Assembly: GCF_007830315.1 (NCBI RefSeq)
Contig: NZ_VLKJ01000004.1
Coordinates: 1 to 64,000, forward strand
Length of the DNA stretch: 64,000 bases
Source: Novosphingobium taihuense
Lineage (GTDB): Bacteria > Pseudomonadota > Alphaproteobacteria > Sphingomonadales > Sphingomonadaceae
Direction of reading: 5' to 3'
In this document: positions 29,861 to 37,102 of the stretch, piece by piece
Layout of the letters: every line of letters begins with the position of its first letter
Numbering within the stretch: position 1 is the stretch's first letter
Notes under the pieces: model-generated
Database searches by the model: none
Told to the model about the DNA's origin: nothing
Seen by the model: the letters and a program-made list of their open reading frames with translations, nothing else
Translations under genes and position numbers: made by a program

Positions 29861-30412
29861 TCACTTGCAGAAAAGCAGCCCGGCCACATCGGCCGCGCGT
29901 GTTGCCGCATCGCCGCCAGCGCAGATGTCGATCAGGGCCAGCCCATCGACGAAAGCCAGAATGGCCAGGGTAGTGGCATCGCGCCGTTCGTCGTCGGGCA
30001 GATCCAGCCGGGGCATGAGCCATTGGCGGAAACCCTCGAGGATACCGGCAGCAATCGTCTTGAATGGCTCCTCCCGCCGCGCTGCTGCCACCACTTCGAC
30101 CCACATGCGCATGACGGGGCGCAGGTCTTCCTGCGTGGTCAATGCGGCAAGTCGCGACATGAGGACCGCGGGTTTCAGGCATGTCCCTTCGGGCACGAGC
30201 TCTTCAAGCCGGGTGGCAAGCTGGCCTGCGGCGCGCTCCAGAGCCGAGGCCAGAACGCTCGCCTTGTCGGGGAAGTAATAGAGCAGCATCCGGTCGCTGA
30301 CCTGCGCTGCCTCGGCCAGTTGGCGCAGGCTGATCCGGGTCAGACCGGTTTCGAGCAGGTGCGCGGCCAGCAGCGCTACCACTTTCTCGCGCTGCTGATC
30401 CCGAATGGTCAT
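29861..30412 (-). CDS. TetR-family transcriptional regulator
   Basis: This 183-residue repressor-type regulator has an N-terminal helix-turn-helix (TRISLRQLAEAAQVSDRMLL followed by YYFPDKASVLASAL). ATG 30412 has GAGG 5 nt upstream and is preferred to 30493, which lies beyond the operators. Two tandem palindromes sit 10-52 bases upstream, so it should repress itself and probably the divergent small-membrane-protein gene. The inducer is unknown. Confidence 0.9.
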   Translation of the reverse strand: MTIRDQQREKVVALLAAHLLETGLTRISLRQLAEAAQVSDRMLLYYFPDKASVLASALERAAGQLATRLEELVPEGTCLKPAVLMSRLAALTTQEDLRPVMRMWVEVVAAARREEPFKTIAAGILEGFRQWLMPRLDLPDDERRDATTLAILAFVDGLALIDICAGGDAATRAADVAGLLFCK

Positions 30413-30421
30413 TTCGCCTCT

Positions 30422-30464
30422 TGTAGCACTCGCTACATCCCGATGCCGTGTAGCGGTCGCTACA
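30422..30464. promoter_or_regulatory. Tandem TetR-type operators
   Basis: There are two 16-bp palindromes, TGTAGCACTCGCTACA (30422-30437) and TGTAGCGGTCGCTACA (30449-30464), 27 bp centre to centre. The second has perfect 7-bp arms; the first has one mismatch. Placement between the TetR start and the divergent gene fits binding by that TetR. Confidence 0.75.
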
Positions 30465-30566
30465 GAATCGCGTGCAGTACGGTCAAGCTCCATCGGCCCT
30501 GCGAGCCTTTGGCTGTACTGCTATGCCGGATTATGGACCGGGAGCAAGGCCATGTAGGTTATCAAG

Positions 30567-30899
30567 GTGTTTCTGATTGTCTGGCTGATCGTGATGATCG
30601 GCTACACCTCTGTGGTCGTCGTCGGCCTCGGTCCGGATTTCCTCAAGCCGTTTCAGAAAATTGTCGAGGACAAGGGCTGGCCCGGCCAGTTCGGCCTAGA
30701 CCTGCTGGGCTTCCTGCTCTTGACTGCGTTCTGGATCGGCTGGCGCCATGGCTCCGGCCTGACGGGCACAACTCTCGCGCTGGTCGTCGTCTCGGGTGGG
30801 ATGATTGGCGTGTCGATCTACCTGCTCATTGCGATTGCGCGCTGTCGCGGAGACATCCGCAGCCTTCTCCTGGGTCAGGATCGGGCAAGAGATGCCTGA
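30567..30899 (+). CDS. Small inner-membrane protein behind an ATG-stop
   Basis: This 110-residue protein has three or four TM segments (MFLIVWLIVMIGYTSVVVVG; LGFLLLTAFWIGW; TLALVVVSGGMIGVSIYLLI). I do not recognise a named domain. The open frame starts at GTG 30567. Upstream in the same frame, ATG 30552 has a good ribosome-binding site (GGAG, 7 nt) but is followed at once by TAG, then GTT ATC AAG GTG. The ancestral start was probably 30552 and the second codon is now amber. Translation may restart at the GTG. It is divergent from, and likely controlled by, the TetR. Confidence 0.62.
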   Translation: MFLIVWLIVMIGYTSVVVVGLGPDFLKPFQKIVEDKGWPGQFGLDLLGFLLLTAFWIGWRHGSGLTGTTLALVVVSGGMIGVSIYLLIAIARCRGDIRSLLLGQDRARDA

Positions 30900-31003
30900 C
30901 TCTGCGAACCAGTAGAGACCGGCGGAACCGCTTCATCTTGAACCGCTTGCGGCAGGCAAGCCGTCCTCAAAGAGCAAAGGCACGCTCCGTGAGCGTCGGC
31001 AGA

Positions 31004-31411
31004 TTATTCAACCGGGGGAACGCCGGGAGGATACCAGGACACCTCGATCCGCAAGCCGTCGGGATCTGGCAGGAAGACGGCCATGGTGCCGTCAGGAAAG
31101 CGCTGGAGCCGCGCGACATGACCGGCCTCGGATACCATGGCCGCCAGCGCTTCGACGAAAGCCGCGTCGGGGGCAGTGAAGCCGAAGTGATTCAGGCCGG
31201 GGCCATATCGCTCATATTCGCGCGTCTCCCGCTTCGCGCCGCGCAACTGGATGTGGAGGCCCAGTGCATTTCGCCAGATGTCCTTGCCATGTTTCGAAAA
31301 GCCCAGATGCGGCAGCACCAGATCATAGAATGCGCGCGAGCCATCGGGATCACGTGCCAAGATGGTCAGGTGATCGAGGGGCAGAGCGTCTGCGGTTGTC
31401 TCGCTATCCAC
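31004..31411 (-). CDS. VOC-superfamily (glyoxalase-like) protein
   Basis: This 135-residue protein has paired beta-alpha-beta-beta-beta modules. The opening LDHLTILARDPDGSRAFYD and the closing DGTMAVFLPDPDGLRIEVSW are typical of small VOC proteins (fosfomycin-resistance/bleomycin-resistance/dioxygenase fold). His in DHL and Glu in IEV fit metal sites. The reaction is unknown. It is 5 bases downstream of the peroxiredoxin-like gene, so the two form an operon. Confidence 0.85.
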   Translation of the reverse strand: MDSETTADALPLDHLTILARDPDGSRAFYDLVLPHLGFSKHGKDIWRNALGLHIQLRGAKRETREYERYGPGLNHFGFTAPDAAFVEALAAMVSEAGHVARLQRFPDGTMAVFLPDPDGLRIEVSWYPPGVPPVE

Positions 31412-31416
31412 TTGCG

Positions 31417-32034
31417 CTACCCCTTCGCAGGCACAGCCAATGCGCGGATCATGTCATCGGGCTTTGCCCGGATGCGGAAATCCGGCTCGACGTGTGCAGC
31501 GCGAACGACGCCATCGCGATCGAGTGCAAATGTCGCCGGGATCGGCAGAATCCCCGCAGCCGATCCATATATCGCGGCAAGGTCGACGCCATCGGCCTTG
31601 TACTGGTCAATGAATGCCTGGCCGAGGTGGAAGGCAAGGCCAAGCGAAAGCGACAATCCATGGTCGACATCGCAAAGCAGGGTGAATTCCGGGGAGACGC
31701 TGCTGCGGATGGCCTTGGCCGCGCCGCCCGTTTCGGGCGTTATGCAGATCAGGGTCGTACCCGCGGCCTGCAGTGCCGGAATCGCGTTCTTCCAGGATGC
31801 CAGTTCCTCCTGGCAATAAGGACACCATTGTCCGCGAATGAAGCTGATCACGACCGGTCCTCGCGCAAGCACTTGCGACAGGTCGCACAGAACACCTCGC
31901 TCGTCCGGCAGCCGGAATGCCGGAAAGACGCTGCCCTCGCGCGGGGCATCGTGACCGGCACGCCGCCTGTGCAGGTCGGCGACGAGCGTCCCGATCAGGC
32001 GGTCGTAGATTGTATCGGGATCGTGCTTCGTCAT
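31417..32034 (-). CDS. Peroxiredoxin-like AhpC/TSA protein
   Basis: This 205-residue thioredoxin-fold protein has RGQWCPYCQEEL (CxxC-type active site near 70-73) after FIRG, typical of the peroxiredoxin-like group with the redox pair CPYC. A C-terminal cis-Pro loop (PIPATFALDRDG) is present. It should reduce peroxides or act as a thiol oxidoreductase. The resolving partner is not encoded beside it. It is co-transcribed with the VOC gene. Confidence 0.87.
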   Translation of the reverse strand: MTKHDPDTIYDRLIGTLVADLHRRRAGHDAPREGSVFPAFRLPDERGVLCDLSQVLARGPVVISFIRGQWCPYCQEELASWKNAIPALQAAGTTLICITPETGGAAKAIRSSVSPEFTLLCDVDHGLSLSLGLAFHLGQAFIDQYKADGVDLAAIYGSAAGILPIPATFALDRDGVVRAAHVEPDFRIRAKPDDMIRALAVPAKG

Positions 32035-32116
32035 CTTACGGTGTTACCATGGCCGGGCCGGGAGAAAAATCGTACCGGTGTGAATGTGTTCGATGCCTGA
32101 GCGCTATCGGCTGCAG

Positions 32117-33010
32117 CTATCCATTGGGGCCGGATGGTGCCCTGTCCCAATCCCGTGCCCGGCACGATCGCAGAAACGCATCCGACCCTATCGATCGTCG
32201 CCGCCCGACGACCGCAGCCGCCACGAAAGAGATCTCGCAACCAGGCACTCTTATCGGCGAGGCCACCAGTGGATCGGGCAGGATTCCGCGCGGCAACCAG
32301 CCACAGCCGAGCCCTGCGAGCACCAGTTGCCGCACCATGCCTGGATTGCGCGCGTGATGGCGGACCGAAATGGCAGCCCCGTGCCGGCCAGCGAACGCGG
32401 CCAGCGCTGCACAACCATCACCGGCGAAATCGATCCACGTCTCCGCCTCTATCTCGGAAGGCGCAATGCTGTCTCTCCGGGCGAACGAATGGTCCTGCGC
32501 CAGCGCGATGCAGAAACTGTCCTCGTACAGCGCCCAGTGATCGAACCGTTCGGGCGGGATAGCGCCAAGCGAGATGATGACCACATCAAGCTTTCCGGCC
32601 ACCGCAGCCTCGACCAGTTGCGGCTCGGGGCCGGATTCAATCTCGATCTCGATCCCGCTCAAACGCTCGCTCAGGTCACGCAGGACCATGACCAAATCGT
32701 CGTCGGGCACAAGATGGCTGATCCCGATGGACAGCGGGGCCACTTCAGCGCGCGCCATGTCGCGCGCCAGTTGGCGTGCCGCCTGCGCGGCATCGTAGGT
32801 GCGCTGCAGGTGGGGCAGCATGGCCTTGCCGAGTTCGGTGAGGTGCGTGCGGGCGCGTTCGCGGCGAAACAGGGGACCACCGAACTCGTCTTCCAGTTTC
32901 AGGATCGCCTTCGTCAGCGATGGCTGCGAAACGTTGCACTCGATTGCCGCCCGCGTAAAATTGAGCAGGCGTGCAGCCGCCAGAAAATAGCGGACCTGAT
33001 GCATTTCCAT
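32117..33010 (-). CDS. LysR-family transcriptional regulator
   Basis: This 297-residue regulator starts MEMHQVRYFLAAARLLNFTR, the usual first helix of the family. SQPSLTKAILKLEDEFGGPL is the recognition region and the effector domain follows from about 92. The start is chosen at 33010 rather than 33085 because the helix-turn-helix begins there. It lies upstream of the Prx-VOC operon on the same strand and is divergent from another LysR gene. Confidence 0.9.
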   Translation of the reverse strand: MEMHQVRYFLAAARLLNFTRAAIECNVSQPSLTKAILKLEDEFGGPLFRRERARTHLTELGKAMLPHLQRTYDAAQAARQLARDMARAEVAPLSIGISHLVPDDDLVMVLRDLSERLSGIEIEIESGPEPQLVEAAVAGKLDVVIISLGAIPPERFDHWALYEDSFCIALAQDHSFARRDSIAPSEIEAETWIDFAGDGCAALAAFAGRHGAAISVRHHARNPGMVRQLVLAGLGCGWLPRGILPDPLVASPIRVPGCEISFVAAAVVGRRRSIGSDAFLRSCRARDWDRAPSGPNG

Positions 33011-33176
33011 TCGAGTGTCATCCACGTCGGCGAGCCGGCCCGGCGAACAAGGTTCTTGCCTGCATCGGTGATAGGCGCAAGCCATGCGGACGCATATGAC
33101 CTATTTGTTCCACGCATCGCCCGGCATTTCGCGTCGCTCCACCGTCCGCTAGTCTTGCCATTGGGAGGCCTTGGTG

Positions 33177-34073
33177 ATGAACGAGTTTGCCACTTGGATG
33201 AAAACCTATGTCACGGTTTCCGACCTCGAGAGCTTCTCGAGAGCGGCGGACGTGCTGGGCATCACCCAGTCGACAGTGTCGCGTCAGATCAACGCGTTGG
33301 AGAAGCATCTCGGGGCCAGCCTGTTGAAGCGCACCACGCGTTCCTTCGCGCTCACGGTCGAGGGTGTATCGTTCTACGACGCGGCGCTGCGAGCGCTTGC
33401 GGCTATCGACGAAGCAGAGGCCGCGGTGCGCAGTCCCGAAGCGCTGTCGGGCGTTGTCCGCCTGACTGCGCCGCTGACGCTCGCGCGGGCACGGATCATT
33501 CCCTATCTCGCGCAGTTCCAGCGGGCGCATCCCGACCTTCACATCGAGGTCCAGCTCTCGGATCATGCGCTCAACCTCGTGGCTGATCGTCTGGACTTTG
33601 CCATCCGCGTTGGAGAAATCGGCGACAGTCGCAACCGCGCCCGCAAGGTCGGCACTGCAAGGCGTGTCGCAGTTGCCTCGCCCGATTATCTCGAGCGGGC
33701 AGGCGTGCCGCAAACTCCGGCTGATCTGCGGTCCCACAACTGCATCGCGTTCGCCCTGCTCAGTACCGGCAACACGTGGCAGTTTGCAGGACACGACCCT
33801 GTCAGCATTTCTGGCAGTTTCCGTACCGACAGTTCCGATGCGCTACGCTCGGCGGCTCTTTGCGGGCTGGGCATAGCGGTCAACGCTCGGTGGCTGTTCG
33901 AGGAAGATCTCGCGGCCGGGCGGCTGGTCGAGTTGTTGGCTGACTATCCCCCGGTCGACATGCCGATCAGCATCGTCCTTCCCCCATCACGTTACACCGC
34001 TACGCGCGTGCGGGCGCTGGTCGATCACATTGCGTCGTGCATCCAGGCCGACCCGCTCCTGCGCAGTGATTGA
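33177..34073 (+). CDS. LysR-family transcriptional regulator
   Basis: This 298-residue regulator has an N-terminal helix-turn-helix (TVSDLESFSRAADVLGITQS, then TVSRQINALEKHLGASLLKR) and an effector domain with SGVVRLTAPLTLARARI. ATG 33177 is preceded by GGGAGG at 8 nt and is preferred to TTG 33171 or GTG 33174. It is divergent from the LysR gene at 32117. The intergenic region (33011-33176) should hold both promoters. The target is unknown. Confidence 0.9.
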   Translation: MNEFATWMKTYVTVSDLESFSRAADVLGITQSTVSRQINALEKHLGASLLKRTTRSFALTVEGVSFYDAALRALAAIDEAEAAVRSPEALSGVVRLTAPLTLARARIIPYLAQFQRAHPDLHIEVQLSDHALNLVADRLDFAIRVGEIGDSRNRARKVGTARRVAVASPDYLERAGVPQTPADLRSHNCIAFALLSTGNTWQFAGHDPVSISGSFRTDSSDALRSAALCGLGIAVNARWLFEEDLAAGRLVELLADYPPVDMPISIVLPPSRYTATRVRALVDHIASCIQADPLLRSD

Positions 34074-34134
34074 CGCACAGGCCGCGCGAGCCGGGGCGAG
34101 GCAGTCCGAAATCCACTCGACAACGGTACACCCT

Positions 34135-34269
34135 TCAGCCTGCCATCATTGCCATGCCGGTGAGGGTGGCAACAAGAACCGCAAGGCCGACCATTGCGAA
34201 GCCGAAACCGGTACCTAGCAGCGCTGCGATTCCCGATTTGTCGGGTGAACTGACTGGTTCGTGCATCAT
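34135..34269 (-). CDS. Small single-TM membrane protein in the SigF-type regulon
   Basis: The minus strand encodes 44 residues (43 if the second ATG is used). The order is MHEPVSSPDKSG, a hydrophobic stretch IAALLGTGFGFAMVGLAVLV, then ATLTGMAMMAG and stop. AGGAG lies 4 nt before the first of two adjacent ATG codons. It is too short for usual ORF filters, but the RBS, the TM segment and an exact GTAACC-N16-CGAA promoter 49 bases upstream of the first ATG support it. I do not know its family. It is divergent from the ECF sigma gene. Confidence 0.72.
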   Translation of the reverse strand: MMHEPVSSPDKSGIAALLGTGFGFAMVGLAVLVATLTGMAMMAG

Positions 34270-34317
34270 CGATCTCCTGAAGGCTGAGACCGGCAACAGC
34301 GCCGGCTCCAGATGCAG

Positions 34318-34343
34318 TTCGTACGCAACGCACTCATGGTTAC
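34318..34343 (-). promoter_or_regulatory. SigF-type ECF promoter of the small membrane protein
   Basis: Read on the minus strand: GTAACC, 16 bases, CGAA, identical in layout to the two bufferin promoters. It sits between the small gene and the divergent sigma factor gene. Confidence 0.75.
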
Positions 34344-34493
34344 CGCGCTCATGTGAGCGTGAGCAAGTTTCTGAAAATCATCAATAAAATCTGATCTATT
34401 CCGTTTGGGCATGGATATTATAGCCGCCTGATACGTGGGCAGGCCACTGCGTCTGGGTCACTTTCCAATCCGTGAGAAGGGTTGGAGGGAACG

Positions 34494-35144
34494 ATGCAAA
34501 CGCAGAATTTCACGCAGGCCGGTGCTTGGACGGGCGCACGGTCGGCAGGACAGGCGGCAGGCGCGATCGCAGTGCGGCGCGCCGGTACGACGGCGGCTGG
34601 AGCCCATCGCGGCGGATTTGACTGGGATGGCGCCATGGCGGCGAGCCTTGCCGGGGATGCCGCTGCCTACCACATGCTGCTTGCCCGTTCGGCAAGGTGG
34701 CTGCGGCAGTACTATGCGCGCCGCCTGCCGTATGACACGATCGACGATGTCGTGCAGGAGACGCTTCTGGCCGTGCATAGCCGGAAGGCCAGCTTCATCC
34801 CCGGCAGGCCATACCTGCCTTGGCTTGCAGCAATCGCCCGGTACAAGTGGGTCGATGCCATCCGCAGCGGCAAGCGCCAACCGACCGAGGAGCTTGTCGA
34901 GGTGCCAACCGGGAGCCATGAGGACAGCGTGCTGGCCGCCTTCGGACTACATGGACTGATGAGCAACTTGCGCGCGGCGCAGGCCGAAGCAATCCGCCTC
35001 GTCAAGATCGAGGGCTGTTCGATCCTGGAAGCGTCGCGTATTTCAGGGCAGTCGGAGTCCTTGGTCAAGGTCAACATCCATCGCGGCCTGATTGCGCTGC
35101 GGCGCCTGCTCAATGCGGACGTTGTCGGGCCCCGGATGGCGTGA
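34494..35144 (+). CDS. ECF sigma factor, SigF-like
   Basis: This 216-residue sigma-70-family ECF factor has a region 2 with YYARRLPYDTIDDVVQETLL and PWLAAIARYKWVDAIR, and a region 4 with ASRISGQSESLVKVNIHRGL. The whole is close to the Caulobacter SigF group as I recall it. ATG 34494 has GGAGGGA 4 nt upstream and beats 34482. SigF is usually followed by the membrane anti-sigma NrsF (DUF1109); here the next gene is OsmC, and no NrsF is seen in the window. It likely transcribes the two bufferin promoters and the small gene at 34135. Confidence 0.88.
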   Translation: MQTQNFTQAGAWTGARSAGQAAGAIAVRRAGTTAAGAHRGGFDWDGAMAASLAGDAAAYHMLLARSARWLRQYYARRLPYDTIDDVVQETLLAVHSRKASFIPGRPYLPWLAAIARYKWVDAIRSGKRQPTEELVEVPTGSHEDSVLAAFGLHGLMSNLRAAQAEAIRLVKIEGCSILEASRISGQSESLVKVNIHRGLIALRRLLNADVVGPRMA

Positions 35145-35233
35145 AGACGGCGGCCATGGTGCGGTCAGAAACTCTTGGCCGCATCCGGCGTTTAACGAGC
35201 GATCGCAGCTCCGCAATCTGGAAGGAATGAACC

Positions 35234-35662
35234 ATGAAGATCCGCAGGACAGGCTCGGCCCATTGGGAAGGCGGGCTCAAGGACGGCAAGGGTGCCATCA
35301 CCACCGCCAGCGGTGCGCTTTCAGGGTATCCCTATGGCTTTGCCAGCCGCTTCGAAGGTGTGGCGGGTTCGAACCCGGAGGAACTGCTTGGGGCGGCCCA
35401 TGCCGCCTGTTTCACCATGGCGTTGTCGCTGGTTCTTGCCGAGGCTGGCCTCACGGCTACGGCACTCGATACCACGGCGGTGGTGACGCTGGAACAGGGC
35501 GAAACCGGGTATTTCATCCCGACCGTCGAACTGACGTTGCGCGCGAGCATTCCGGGTGCAGATGATGCGACATTCCAGAAAGCGGCGGCCACCGCCAAAG
35601 CCAATTGCCCGCTATCCAAGGTGTTGAACGCCGAGATTTCACTAGACGCGGCGTTGGTCTGA
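35234..35662 (+). CDS. osmC: OsmC-family peroxidase
   Basis: This 142-residue hydroperoxide reductase has the two redox cysteines of the family: one in AAHAACFTMALS near 59 and one in AKANCPLSKVLN near 125. It should reduce organic hydroperoxides using lipoylated proteins. It follows the ECF sigma gene by 90 bases on the same strand and has its own GGAAGG, so co-transcription is possible but not certain. Confidence 0.92.
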   Translation: MKIRRTGSAHWEGGLKDGKGAITTASGALSGYPYGFASRFEGVAGSNPEELLGAAHAACFTMALSLVLAEAGLTATALDTTAVVTLEQGETGYFIPTVELTLRASIPGADDATFQKAAATAKANCPLSKVLNAEISLDAALV

Positions 35663-35676
35663 GTCGGCCTGGCCAA

Positions 35677-35708
35677 ACCCCGGCGTTGCTGCATGGCAGC
35701 ACCGGGGT
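35677..35708 (+). terminator. Hairpin after osmC
   Basis: Arms ACCCCGG / CCGGGGT and an inner TGCTGC / GCAGCA form a bulged stem. There is no U-tract, so this is a weak or Rho-assisted terminator. Confidence 0.45.
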
Positions 35709-35803
35709 GACGCCATGGGTTGCGGAAAGAGGTTTCCATTTCGACGACATGTTTAACGCCGTGACGCTTGCCTGAGCGAAGCGTGGCGCCCTGGCAGAGA
35801 CCC

Positions 35804-36505
35804 TTAGCGCTCCAGTCCGGCAATCCATTCAGCAATCATTGCGCGGCCGGCAGCGACAGCCGTCGGCCCGTGCAACGCGTGAGCGCGGCGCAGATCTTCT
35901 TCTGTACCGCCTGCTTCCAGAACGGATTCCGGCCATGTCTCGATCCATTGATGGAAGCGCTCATCCTCGCCCATCTCTGCGTGGAATTGCAGTGCCAGAA
36001 GATTGCGTCCACGGCGAAAAGCCTGATGATCATAGAGATGGCTCGAGGCCAGCAACTCGACGTTCTCCGGCAAGGTGAAGGTATCGCCATGCCAGTGCAG
36101 CACCGGGACATCGACGATATGCCGCAAAGGGTTGGACGGCACTTCGCCGCGCACGGCAACGGGATGGAAACCGACTTCCTTCACGGGACCCGGATACACG
36201 TCAGCGCCCAATGCCGCTGCAATCATCTGTGCGCCGAAGCAAACGCCGATCGTCGGAAGATCAGCGGCCAGTCGGCTCTGGAGTCGGCGTAGCTGGCAGG
36301 ATATCCAGGGAAACTGCTCCTGTTCGTAAACGCCCATCGGGCCACCCATCATGATCAAAAGATCATGCTGGCAAAGGTCCAGCGCTGCAAAGGACGGGTC
36401 GGTCACGTCGATCCGGTCTACAAGATAGCCCGCCGCTTCAATCGGTTCACGAAAGCCGGCGACGCCTTCGCGCGGCACATGCCGGATGATCAGCGCGCGC
36501 TTCAT
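35804..36505 (-). CDS. Class I glutamine amidotransferase-like protein
   Basis: This 233-residue GATase domain protein is like the GMP-synthase glutaminase half. The nucleophile elbow GVCFGAQMIAAALG (Cys near 96) and the His-Glu pair in LQFHAEMGED are intact, and the oxyanion GGPMGVYE is present. No synthetase domain is attached. Standalone members may hydrolyse gamma-glutamyl bonds of unknown compounds. It is monocistronic. Confidence 0.88.
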   Translation of the reverse strand: MKRALIIRHVPREGVAGFREPIEAAGYLVDRIDVTDPSFAALDLCQHDLLIMMGGPMGVYEQEQFPWISCQLRRLQSRLAADLPTIGVCFGAQMIAAALGADVYPGPVKEVGFHPVAVRGEVPSNPLRHIVDVPVLHWHGDTFTLPENVELLASSHLYDHQAFRRGRNLLALQFHAEMGEDERFHQWIETWPESVLEAGGTEEDLRRAHALHGPTAVAAGRAMIAEWIAGLER

Positions 36506-37102
36506 ATGCCGGTCTCAGGGGAGAGACACGAAGCCAGACGCTCCAATTCAGCGAAAGCAGAAACCGCGTTTTGCATGGCGTTGTCCGGAATACCTGGCGT
36601 CAGTCAGCAGTGCCGATCCGGCACCAGAACTCTGTCAGCGACAGTGCATTGGACCGTGCTTTCCGGATCGTACCCGTGTTCCTACCCGCACGGTCAGGAG
36701 CGAGGCGATCAGACTGAACTCGCCTGCCTACTTGTAAACTGTCCGTGGGCTTTGCAGCCGGTTTATCCATCGACATAGGCTATCCCAAAACTGTTTTATC
36801 CGTCGCGCCCGGCACCGCACGAGCAAGCGCCATTGCGAAGAAGGCGATGACCTTGTCCCAGCGGCATCTCAAAACTCTACTATAAAAATAGAGTATGTCG
36901 AACTTGGAGTGTTTTGCGTGCTCCAAGAAAATCTTGCCTGGAGCAGCCAGTCTAACGCGAAAGTACCTTGGCGGCAAATTCGCCAACGGAGCGAAGCGGG
37001 CTTCGGAAGCTGCGCAGCCGACTGGCGCGCTTGCGCTTTCTGCGTTCTCAAACGCGAAGAATGGTCCTCGCATCGAAGCGCGAAAGGCAAACTAGATCGC
37101 GG
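36506..37102. other. 597-base stretch without a supportable gene
   Basis: Open frames here have no recognisable domain or ribosome-binding site. The part from 36776 to 36900 is richer in A/T than its surroundings and contains ACTCTA-N8-TAGAGT near 36876-36895. TTTATCC-x-TCG is repeated at 36762 and 36795. This is where the catabolic island begins, so it may be an old junction. Confidence 0.5.

Noticed and set aside
36876-36895. ACTCTA-N8-TAGAGT as another island operator
   Set aside because: The arms differ from TCTATTG/CAATAGA in sequence and spacing, and no gene start is close on the plus strand.
36895-37095. 66-residue + strand open frame before the molybdoenzyme
   Set aside because: No RBS, no domain, no TM segment, and atypical composition.
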